A DNA stretch of 21,608 nucleotides from a virus. The notes under the pieces are model-generated. The model was not told the DNA's origin. It was given only the letters and a program-made list of their open reading frames with translations, and ran no database searches. Positions 1 to 5,719 of this stretch are shown here, piece by piece. A program made the translations under genes and the position numbers. The DNA lies in IMG/VR virus record IMGVR_UViG_3300013136_000893, positions 1 through 21,608 of that record; one strand, 5' to 3'. Numbering within the stretch: the stretch's first letter is position 1; each line of letters starts with the position of its first letter.

Positions 1-1
1 C

Positions 2-265
2 ACGCTGGCGGATGGCGAGAACCTGCCCGCCATTGGGCAGATCGTTGCGCTTGCCATCATCACGAGCGGTGGCACGAGCGATACGGGGCCCCGTGTGCTG
101 GGATTCACGGCAGCCGCGAAGGGCGCCGGCTCGGTCGGCATCGCAACCCTGAGCGCGGACGGCAAGACGCTCACCTTCGAGGGGACCTGCACGGCCTTCT
201 CGTTCACCTACATCCCGCGCCCGGCCGTCTCGACGGATGGTCTGTTCGCGGGCGAGGGTGCGTAG
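2..265 (+). CDS. Unrecognised protein, C-terminal part (probable head gene)
   Basis: An open frame enters from the left edge and ends at TAG 263-265, giving the last 87 residues of a protein whose start lies outside the window. The visible part is rich in Gly, Ala and Thr with alternating hydrophobic residues, as in a small beta-rich domain, and has no catalytic motif I recognise. It lies just upstream of the scaffold and capsid genes, where phages often carry a head decoration protein or the end of a portal/protease unit. That role is inferred from position only. The tail of the protein shares the reading frame of the scaffold gene downstream, with only TAG codons (263 and 290) between them. 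Confidence 0.6.
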   Translation, partial: TLADGENLPAIGQIVALAIITSGGTSDTGPRVLGFTAAAKGAGSVGIATLSADGKTLTFEGTCTAFSFTYIPRPAVSTDGLFAGEGA

Positions 266-268
266 TAC

Positions 269-282
269 CCGCCTTCGGGCGG
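269..282 (+). other. Stem-loop with UUCG tetraloop after the first gene
   Basis: CCGCC-TTCG-GGCGG forms a 5 bp stem capped by the very stable C(UUCG)G tetraloop, four bases after the TAG at 263-265. No T-run follows, so it is not a standard intrinsic terminator. It could protect the 3' end of a message or mark a processing site. Confidence 0.5.
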
Positions 283-325
283 CCAACCGTAGCCGGGCGC
301 GTCCCGGCGAATAGCGGGATCGCCC

Positions 326-348
326 CCGTCGTCCACGCGGGACGGCGG
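326..348 (+). other. Leader hairpin upstream of scaffold gene
   Basis: A 9 bp stem (326-334 with 340-348, one G-U pair) closes a 5-base loop, 40 bases before the scaffold ATG. It is one of a series of GC-rich hairpins in the gene gaps of this window. There is no T-run. Confidence 0.45.
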
Positions 349-388
349 CGGTGAACAGCCGGGAAAGAACCGGACGGGAGCGGATCTC

Positions 389-1219
389 ATGCTGGTGCGA
401 AAGAGGCAAGGCTGGCTGGAGGGCAAGCTGGGCACGCGGTTCTGTCGTGTTCCTGCGATGGGTCTCGAGGATGCCGGCGGTGGCGGCGGGGCGTCCGCCC
501 CGAAGCCGGATGAAGATGGCGTGATCGCGGAAGGCGATACGCTCAAGGTGCCGAAGCCCGCGTTCCTGAAGATCAAGGAGCGCGCGGAGGCGAAGGGGCG
601 CGAGGCGGTGCAAGCCGATCTGGCGCAGAAGGCGAAGGCCGCGGGCTACGATTCCGTGGATGCGCTTCTGGCCGATGCCCCGCGGCTCAAGGCGCGTGTG
701 GGCGAACTGGATCCGAAGGTTGCGGAGCTGACGAAAGCCCGTGAGGATCTGGACAGGAAGCTCGTCTCCACGCAGCAGGAGAAGGACGCACTGGCTGCCG
801 ACAAAGTGAAGCTCGATGAGGCGCTCAAGGCAGCTCAGACCGAGGCGAAGGCGAAGGCGGATGCACTTGCCGAGCAGCAGAGCCGTGCGGCGACGCGCGA
901 GGCCGCCATCCTCTCCGGATTCGTGGACCCGGACTACGCCGAGCATCTTGTGAAGCAGCACATCGCGTCCCTGAAACCCGAGGACGCGCTCAAGTTCGAC
1001 CGGGCGGCCTTCTTCGCGGACATGAAGAAGAGTCGACCTGCACTGTTCGCGGCGGTCGGTCCGGCGACCACCGGGCACGGGGCGCAGGGTGCGCCTCCAC
1101 CGCCGAGTCCCGGGAATGCCTCGAAAGGCGGGGCCCTGCCGCCGGGCGTGCTGGGTCTCTCGGACGAGGAGTACGCAGCGCGGCGGCGGGCGGCTGGAAT
1201 CCGAACCCCCGTGATGTAG
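389..1219 (+). CDS. Capsid scaffolding protein
   Basis: The 276-residue product has the layout of a phage internal scaffold: a flexible Gly-rich N-terminus (about residues 25-40), a long charged helical region with coiled-coil character (about 98-172, rich in Lys, Glu, Ala), a Pro/Gly linker (about 225-255), and a short basic C-terminal helix (LSDEEYAARRRAAGI, about 257-271) of the kind that binds coat protein. It sits directly upstream of the major capsid gene, the usual place for a scaffold, which assists prohead assembly and is then lost. The ATG at 389 has a GGGAG upstream (376-380). An internal ATG at 458-460 would remove a basic 23-residue N-terminus that is less typical of scaffolds. 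The function is inferred from composition and position. Confidence 0.75.
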   Translation: MLVRKRQGWLEGKLGTRFCRVPAMGLEDAGGGGGASAPKPDEDGVIAEGDTLKVPKPAFLKIKERAEAKGREAVQADLAQKAKAAGYDSVDALLADAPRLKARVGELDPKVAELTKAREDLDRKLVSTQQEKDALAADKVKLDEALKAAQTEAKAKADALAEQQSRAATREAAILSGFVDPDYAEHLVKQHIASLKPEDALKFDRAAFFADMKKSRPALFAAVGPATTGHGAQGAPPPPSPGNASKGGALPPGVLGLSDEEYAARRRAAGIRTPVM

Positions 1220-1230
1220 CGGGGGATCGG

Positions 1231-1272
1231 GCCGGGTCCGCAGACGAGACCTCTGCCGGGAACGGACCCGGC
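1231..1272 (+). other. Leader hairpin before the capsid ribosome binding site
   Basis: A perfect 10 bp inverted repeat, GCCGGGTCCG (1231-1240) and CGGACCCGGC (1263-1272), with a 22-base loop. The capsid ribosome binding site AAGGAG (1275-1280) starts two bases after the stem. With no T-run it looks more like a leader structure that stabilises or sets the 5' end of capsid mRNA than a terminator. Confidence 0.55.
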
Positions 1273-1286
1273 GCAAGGAGAAACAC

Positions 1287-2732
1287 ATGGCGAACTGGCC
1301 GATTTTCGTCAACTCCCCCGAGATGCGGCAGCTCATCCAGGAGAACTACCTGGAGCGGGAGATCAAGGACGTTCTCTTCCCGAAGCAGCTCTTCCGCGGC
1401 GAGGTGGGTCCCGAGGACGCCGAGAAGTGGGACGGCGAGATCGGTGACAGCAAGTGGATGTCGGGTGCTGGCATCATCACCCCGACCACGAACAAGCTCC
1501 AGCCCGGCTCGGACCCGACGGTGCGCAACGCGCCCTACGAGCAGTGGCAGGTGGTGCTGGGCCACTATGGCGGCACTACGGACTTGCACGTCACGAGCGA
1601 TCACATCTCGGTACGCAACGGACTTCTGCAGAAGGCCAAGGAGCAGGCCCTGCACGCGGCCTACTCGGTGGATCGCATCGCGCGAAACCGGCTCTACAAC
1701 GCCGCGCTTTCCGGCTGGACGACCTGCCGGGGCGGGCAGGGTCCCGTCACGGCGCTCGCGGTCACGCGGCTCAACGGGTTCACGCTTGCCCGCAATCCGA
1801 CGCTCGCGAACTCGACCAACCCGGTGCGCTTCGGCGCCGTGAGCGGCAACAATCCGCTCTCGGTCACGATCCTGACCACGACGGGGGAGGTCACGCGCAC
1901 GGTCACGGGTTTCACGCCCGACAACCAGGACGATGTGTGGGGGCCGGGCACCCTGACGCTCTCGGGTGGGGCGGTCACGGTGGCTGATCGTGCCTACGTC
2001 TTCGCGACGGACGCGACGTGGATGCACCGGGTCGGCGGGGCGATGAACGACGACGGCATCGCGAGCAACAACACGCTGTCGCTTGCGGCCATCCGGGCGA
2101 TGGTCGGGCGCTTCGAGCAGACCTACGTGTCCCGCTTCCCGGAGGGCTTCTACCACGCTCACCTGGACGCTGTGATGAAGTCGCAGCTCTTCAGCGATAG
2201 CGAGTTCCGGCAAGTCCACCAGAGCGTGCCCGACCACTTCACCTACAGGCAGTTCGTAGCGGATGCTGCGCTCGGGTGCCTCTTCCTCGACAACCCGGAG
2301 TGCCCGCAGGATGTGAACGTGCTCAACGCGGACGGCACCGTGGCGTCGAGCTTCGCCACGCAGACCTACGCGACGGGCGACAACCCGTTCGCCGGTGAGG
2401 TCTACAACGCGGGCAGCGTGCGTATCCACCGGGCGCTCTTCGTGGGCGCCGGAGGGTTCAAGGAGTACTTCCTGGACCGTTCGGGGCTCATCACCGAGGC
2501 CGGACTCAACGGCAAGAGCATGACCGGGGCGCGTGTCGTCAACAACGACGTGGACGTGGTCGCGCAGCGCACGCAGATGCTCATCCGGTCGCCGGTCAAC
2601 CGCACGCAGGACATGGTGGCCATCTCCTGGGTGTGGGACGGCGATTTCGCCGTGCGTACCGACGCCGCTGGCGGGGCTGACCGACGCCGCTACAAGCGCG
2701 TGGGCGTCGTGGCCTGCGGGGCCGACACCTAG
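1287..2732 (+). CDS. Major capsid protein
   Basis: This 481-residue protein follows the scaffold gene and precedes the head-tail joining genes, the canonical place of the major coat protein. It has a strong ribosome binding site (AAGGAG, 6 bases before ATG) and even, GC-rich codon use, as expected of the most highly expressed virion gene. The N-terminal 150 residues are charged and helical. A beta-rich stretch (about 150-250) looks like an inserted surface domain. The C-terminal half carries alternating strands and helices typical of an HK97-fold core (axial and peripheral domains). At this length it resembles the larger HK97-fold coats. There is no cleavable pro-domain that I can identify. 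The assignment is by position, size and overall pattern, not by a diagnostic motif. Confidence 0.85.
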   Translation: MANWPIFVNSPEMRQLIQENYLEREIKDVLFPKQLFRGEVGPEDAEKWDGEIGDSKWMSGAGIITPTTNKLQPGSDPTVRNAPYEQWQVVLGHYGGTTDLHVTSDHISVRNGLLQKAKEQALHAAYSVDRIARNRLYNAALSGWTTCRGGQGPVTALAVTRLNGFTLARNPTLANSTNPVRFGAVSGNNPLSVTILTTTGEVTRTVTGFTPDNQDDVWGPGTLTLSGGAVTVADRAYVFATDATWMHRVGGAMNDDGIASNNTLSLAAIRAMVGRFEQTYVSRFPEGFYHAHLDAVMKSQLFSDSEFRQVHQSVPDHFTYRQFVADAALGCLFLDNPECPQDVNVLNADGTVASSFATQTYATGDNPFAGEVYNAGSVRIHRALFVGAGGFKEYFLDRSGLITEAGLNGKSMTGARVVNNDVDVVAQRTQMLIRSPVNRTQDMVAISWVWDGDFAVRTDAAGGADRRRYKRVGVVACGADT

Positions 2733-2753
2733 CGCACGGGTACGGGTCTTTCC

Positions 2754-2796
2754 GAGCGGGGCCGGGCTGGACGCGAATCCCGGCCCGGCCCCGCTC
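2754..2796 (+). other. 14 bp hairpin between capsid and the next gene
   Basis: A perfect 14 bp GC-rich stem, GAGCGGGGCCGGGC (2754-2767) with GCCCGGCCCCGCTC (2783-2796), and a 15-base loop. Only CTTT follows, so intrinsic termination would be weak. It could act as a partial terminator that lowers expression after the capsid, or protect the 3' end of capsid mRNA. Confidence 0.6.
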
Positions 2797-2822
2797 CTTT
2801 CCGAGGGGAGAGGCAGGGGACG

Positions 2823-3215
2823 ATGGCGTCGGAAAAGTTCGGACAGCAGCAGAAGCGTCCGCCTGTGCAGGGCGACGAGAAGCCGATGCTGGAACAGCCA
2901 CCGCAGCCGGAGTCGCGCGTCGAACAGCTCAACGCGCTGGTGCGGTCGGGTTCCCCGAGGCTCAAGGAGCGCGCCCGGGCGCTCGCAGCGGAGTACGAAC
3001 TCCGCTACACGGACGCGCTGGAGCAGATCGTCGCGGAGGAAAACGGCACGCCCCCCGCGGAGACGTACCGCGTGCGCGAGACGGGGCGCGCGTTCGTCAA
3101 CGGCGGCATGACGACCTTCCCGAAGGGGATGCTCATCACGCCGCGGACACACGGGCCCGGTTTCTACCTGAGGCTCGCGCAGGCGGGTGTGAAGCTCGAT
3201 GCGGTGCAGCACTAG
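2823..3215 (+). CDS. Small head-associated protein, function unknown
   Basis: A 130-residue protein directly after the capsid. Residues 1-30 are Gln/Pro-rich and probably disordered, about 30-65 form charged helices, and about 75-125 make a compact part with short strands ending in a hydrophobic GFYLRLAQAGVKLDAV stretch. The GGGGAG at 2804-2809 is the ribosome binding site. I do not recognise the family with certainty. Small proteins in this slot in other phages are capsid cement, head fibre bases or connector accessories. It shares its frame with the capsid gene before it and the connector gene after it, separated only by TAG codons. Confidence 0.6.
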   Translation: MASEKFGQQQKRPPVQGDEKPMLEQPPQPESRVEQLNALVRSGSPRLKERARALAAEYELRYTDALEQIVAEENGTPPAETYRVRETGRAFVNGGMTTFPKGMLITPRTHGPGFYLRLAQAGVKLDAVQH

Positions 3216-3216
3216 C

Positions 3217-3228
3217 CCCCGCGAGGGG
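3217..3228 (+). other. Short GNRA-type hairpin between small head genes
   Basis: CCCC-GCGA-GGGG, a 4 bp stem with a GNRA tetraloop, begins one base after the TAG at 3213-3215 and ends just before the GGAGG (3233-3237) of the next gene. It is too short to terminate. It could separate translation of the two genes. Confidence 0.35.
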
Positions 3229-3242
3229 CGCCGGAGGTGCGC

Positions 3243-3665
3243 GTGGCGCTCTCGGCCGAAGACAGAGCCCGCGTCAAGATGCACCTCGGCTATCCCCTGG
3301 TGAATCCGGTCATTTCCATCGGGCTCGGGATGCCGGCCGCGCTCTCGACGGCGTGGCTTCTCGACGGGGCGATGGATGCCTTGAGCGAGACGGACGGGGG
3401 CTGCGACCGGGTCCGCCGCGTCCTGAAGATCATGGACGGCGTCGAGGATCTGTTGGTCGCCTCCCAGGAACGACGGGCGGTGACGCGGGCCGACGAGCTT
3501 TCCCTGAACGAGAACGAGGCGAATCAGTTGGAGGGCGAGTACCAGCGCTGGGGCCATCGCCTGGCGGAGACGCTGGGGTCGAAGCCCTACCATCTGTCGG
3601 AGCGGTACAAGCGCGGCTGGGGGCTCTCCGGGCGCATCCGGTCGGTTCCCGTCATGGCGGGTTAG
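3243..3665 (+). CDS. Head-tail connector (adaptor-like) protein
   Basis: A mostly helical 140-residue protein. The beginning, an ALS-x-E-D stretch then a basic helix and HLGYP, resembles adaptor proteins that dock on the portal ring in tailed phages. The rest is amphipathic helices with a basic end (YKRGWGLSGRIR). Position agrees: it is the first globular joining gene after the head proteins. I chose the GTG at 3243 because GGAGG (3233-3237) lies five bases ahead. An in-frame GTG at 3237 overlaps that site and would add only two residues. Function is inferred from order and the N-terminal resemblance; another neck role cannot be excluded. Confidence 0.6.
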   Translation: MALSAEDRARVKMHLGYPLVNPVISIGLGMPAALSTAWLLDGAMDALSETDGGCDRVRRVLKIMDGVEDLLVASQERRAVTRADELSLNENEANQLEGEYQRWGHRLAETLGSKPYHLSERYKRGWGLSGRIRSVPVMAG

Positions 3666-3668
3666 CGA

Positions 3669-4193
3669 ATGGGTTACACGGTGCCAGACGCGCGGATGCT
3701 CAGGGCCTCGCTCGGGCAGAAGCTCGTGCCTGTCGTGGACGGAGCACGCGACATCGCGACGAAGCTGGGGTTGCGCCCCTACGTCGTGCGTCTCGTTTGG
3801 ACTCGTTGGAGTGAGGGTGCCCGTGGCGAGGGCAGCGAGATTGTCGCCAAGACCGAGGTGCTGACGCCTATTCCGAAGTCGCCTGACCTGTCCGATCTTT
3901 CCACTGTCGTCGGTGCCGGTGGCGAAGAGGAACAGGGTTCCATCCGCGTCAACGGTATTTCGGGGCGTTACAGCGAGAATTTCCTGAAAGGCTGCGACGA
4001 GGAGGGGAATCCTCCGGCGGACGATGTGTCCTTCTACTGGGAGGTCGAGTTTCCGCTTGCGGGGAGCGGGAAGGTCGTGCGGCGCTTCTCCGTGCGGGGC
4101 GTTCCCGTCTACCTGGCCGGTTCTCTGCAATGGGCTGTGGACTTGGAACGCGTTCACGCGGAAGGGCACGGTTCGGGCGGGGGGGTGCTCTGA
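3669..4193 (+). CDS. Head-tail joining protein (stopper/closure candidate)
   Basis: A 174-residue protein starting three bases after the previous TAG, so translation is probably coupled; no strong ribosome binding site is seen. The N-terminus is a helix, the centre (about 40-85) is strand-rich with an acidic/Gly linker, and about 90-160 form a second beta part. The size and slot between adaptor and gp10-like protein match head-closure or stopper proteins, but there is no motif that settles it. The end overlaps the next gene in a TGATG arrangement (4191-4195), a sign of translational re-initiation. GC is lower here than in the capsid gene. Confidence 0.5.
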   Translation: MGYTVPDARMLRASLGQKLVPVVDGARDIATKLGLRPYVVRLVWTRWSEGARGEGSEIVAKTEVLTPIPKSPDLSDLSTVVGAGGEEEQGSIRVNGISGRYSENFLKGCDEEGNPPADDVSFYWEVEFPLAGSGKVVRRFSVRGVPVYLAGSLQWAVDLERVHAEGHGSGGGVL

Positions 4194-4918
4194 TGGAGAT
4201 TCGGATCACGGTCAGGGGGCTGAATGCCGTGAATCTGATTCCGAATCGGTTGGACTATGTCATGACGCGCGGAATCGTGCGCGTCGTGCAGAAGTGCCGA
4301 AATCTGTTCGTAACCTGGCTTCAACTCATCGCGAACGAAGTTTCTCCTCCTAGCTACTACCCCCCGCGCGACAAGGGTGGATTCGAGCGTGCCTGGCGCC
4401 CGCGGAACTTCCGGAAGGGGCTGATTCTCGGAAACGACAAGGGCATCTACTCGGAAGTTCTGGAAGTCGGGCGGCATGCCGGCGCCCGGCAGCCTCCTAT
4501 CCGGCCTCTGATGAACTGGCTCCGGCGCAAGGGGATGACCGGGCGCCAGTCGTGGCGAAAGAACACGGCACAGTTGTCCGGGGGCCTTTTCCGGAAGCGG
4601 CGGACACGTACTGTCCAGGTCACGCACGTTGCGCCGGGGAAGAACGGCGGTCTTCCTACCGTGACGGTATCCAGGATGGCACCCTCCGCGTGGGTGTTCT
4701 CGGGCCCGCGCAAGACCACGAAGAAAGGCGTGCGCGGGGGAAAGATCCGGAACTGGATGGTGCTCGATCTCAAGAAGCGCGCGTTTTTGCTGGCGCGTGC
4801 GATCAAGCGGAGGGGGCAGCGTCCCCGTCTTGTGGCAACGAATGCTCTTCCGGGAATCGCGAACATCGCGGAGCAGGCCATCGAGCGGGAACTCGACGCG
4901 ATGCTGCGGAGGATTTGA
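4193..4918 (+). CDS. HK97 gp10-like tail completion / neck protein
   Basis: This 241-residue basic protein matches the HK97 gp10-like pattern: an N-terminal helix after a short strand, a YYPPRDKGGFERAW stretch (where gp10 relatives have Y-P-x-RTG), then GIYSEVLEVGRHAG followed by a PP...L..W segment (about 83-110), and a late FLLARAIKRRGQRP (about 199-212), where relatives carry AR-x-I-x-RG. Such proteins sit at the head-tail joint and complete or join the tail. The start at 4193 (ATG inside TGATG) fits better than an in-frame ATG at 4130, which would run 60 bases into the previous gene. There is an unusual Lys/Arg-rich insertion (about 110-195), making it longer than the usual 110-160 residues. 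Confidence 0.65.
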   Translation: MEIRITVRGLNAVNLIPNRLDYVMTRGIVRVVQKCRNLFVTWLQLIANEVSPPSYYPPRDKGGFERAWRPRNFRKGLILGNDKGIYSEVLEVGRHAGARQPPIRPLMNWLRRKGMTGRQSWRKNTAQLSGGLFRKRRTRTVQVTHVAPGKNGGLPTVTVSRMAPSAWVFSGPRKTTKKGVRGGKIRNWMVLDLKKRAFLLARAIKRRGQRPRLVATNALPGIANIAEQAIERELDAMLRRI

Positions 4919-4921
4919 ACC

Positions 4922-5623
4922 GTGGGCATCTGGACTCCCCGACAGACGGCTCCGGCGAATCCCGTCCCGCAGGCGCCCCGGCCAACAGGTGGCGTCCGTA
5001 TTCCGGGGAAGCGGGAGATCATCGAGAGCACGGCCGTCCGCGAGGTGGATGCTCACACGGCTTTGACGCGCGGTCTGTGCGAGTACCTGTCCGACAAGAA
5101 GATCGAGACTCCCGAGGGTCTGCTCGGGTTCAAGTGTGCCCGTTACGATTGGGCTGAACCGGAGGAGAAGCTTCAGCATCCGGCGCTCATCGTCTACGGC
5201 GAAGGGGATGGAGCCTACCAGGAAGCCCGGCTGACTCCCTCCATCGATGAGGCCAGCGGGCGCCTTCCAGACGGCACTAGGCTGCACGTCTTCTCGGAAC
5301 TTCGGCAGGATCTGGCGGTCGAGATTGACTGTACTCGCTCGGTCGAGCGCAGAAGGCTGTCCCTCCTGGTGGAGGACGCACTCAACCCGGTGGAGTACCA
5401 GTACGGATTCTGTCTCGTGCTGCCTTTCTACCACAACGAGATCGCGTCCTACGCCCTGCAATCCATGCTCTACGAGGATTCTCCGGAGTCCTCGCAGCGT
5501 CGGGATCGTGCGGGGCGTTTCGTCGTGTCTGCGGCCGTCCGGGTCGTGCGCCCGTCGGCTGTGGTCGGAATACGGCCCCGTGCGCGAGTTGCGGTGGACG
5601 GGGTGGCTGCGAGCGGGGGTTGA
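4922..5623 (+). CDS. Tail terminator / neck protein candidate
   Basis: A 233-residue protein beginning with GTG at 4922, eight bases after a GGAGGA (4908-4913) inside the end of the previous gene. A Pro-rich disordered N-terminus (about 1-30) is followed by a mixed alpha/beta domain. It is the last gene before the tail sheath, which is the usual place of the tail terminator that caps the tube and sheath and meets the neck. Terminators are commonly 130-200 residues, so this is slightly long. No diagnostic motif is visible and the name rests on gene order. A second in-frame TGA follows in the gap at 5666-5668. Confidence 0.45.
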   Translation: MGIWTPRQTAPANPVPQAPRPTGGVRIPGKREIIESTAVREVDAHTALTRGLCEYLSDKKIETPEGLLGFKCARYDWAEPEEKLQHPALIVYGEGDGAYQEARLTPSIDEASGRLPDGTRLHVFSELRQDLAVEIDCTRSVERRRLSLLVEDALNPVEYQYGFCLVLPFYHNEIASYALQSMLYEDSPESSQRRDRAGRFVVSAAVRVVRPSAVVGIRPRARVAVDGVAASGG

Positions 5624-5674
5624 AAGGTGCATTTCCTGCCGTCTTGGGGCAGGATGCGGTCGTGAACGGGGGGA

Positions 5675-5705
5675 GCGGGCGGTTGCCGGGTTCGGGGCCG
5701 CCCGT
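5675..5705 (+). other. Leader hairpin before the sheath ribosome binding site
   Basis: An 8 bp stem (GCGGGCGG 5675-5682 with CCGCCCGT 5698-5705, last pair G-U) and a 15-base loop lie directly before CAGGAGG (5708-5714), the sheath ribosome binding site. A smaller CCTGCC/GGCAGG hairpin (5632-5637, 5648-5653) precedes it. There is no T-run. Confidence 0.5.
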
Positions 5706-5719
5706 CGCAGGAGGCTCGA

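Noticed and set aside
990-4169. A 1059-codon open frame on the minus strand; similar long minus frames at 4154-5632, 6359-8476 and 18840-21479
   Set aside because: These lie opposite well-supported plus-strand genes. In GC-rich genes the codons TTA, CTA and TCA are rare, which leaves the opposite strand open; shared frames of neighbouring genes let the opening cross gene junctions. Their proteins are Arg/His/Pro-rich with no fold signature.
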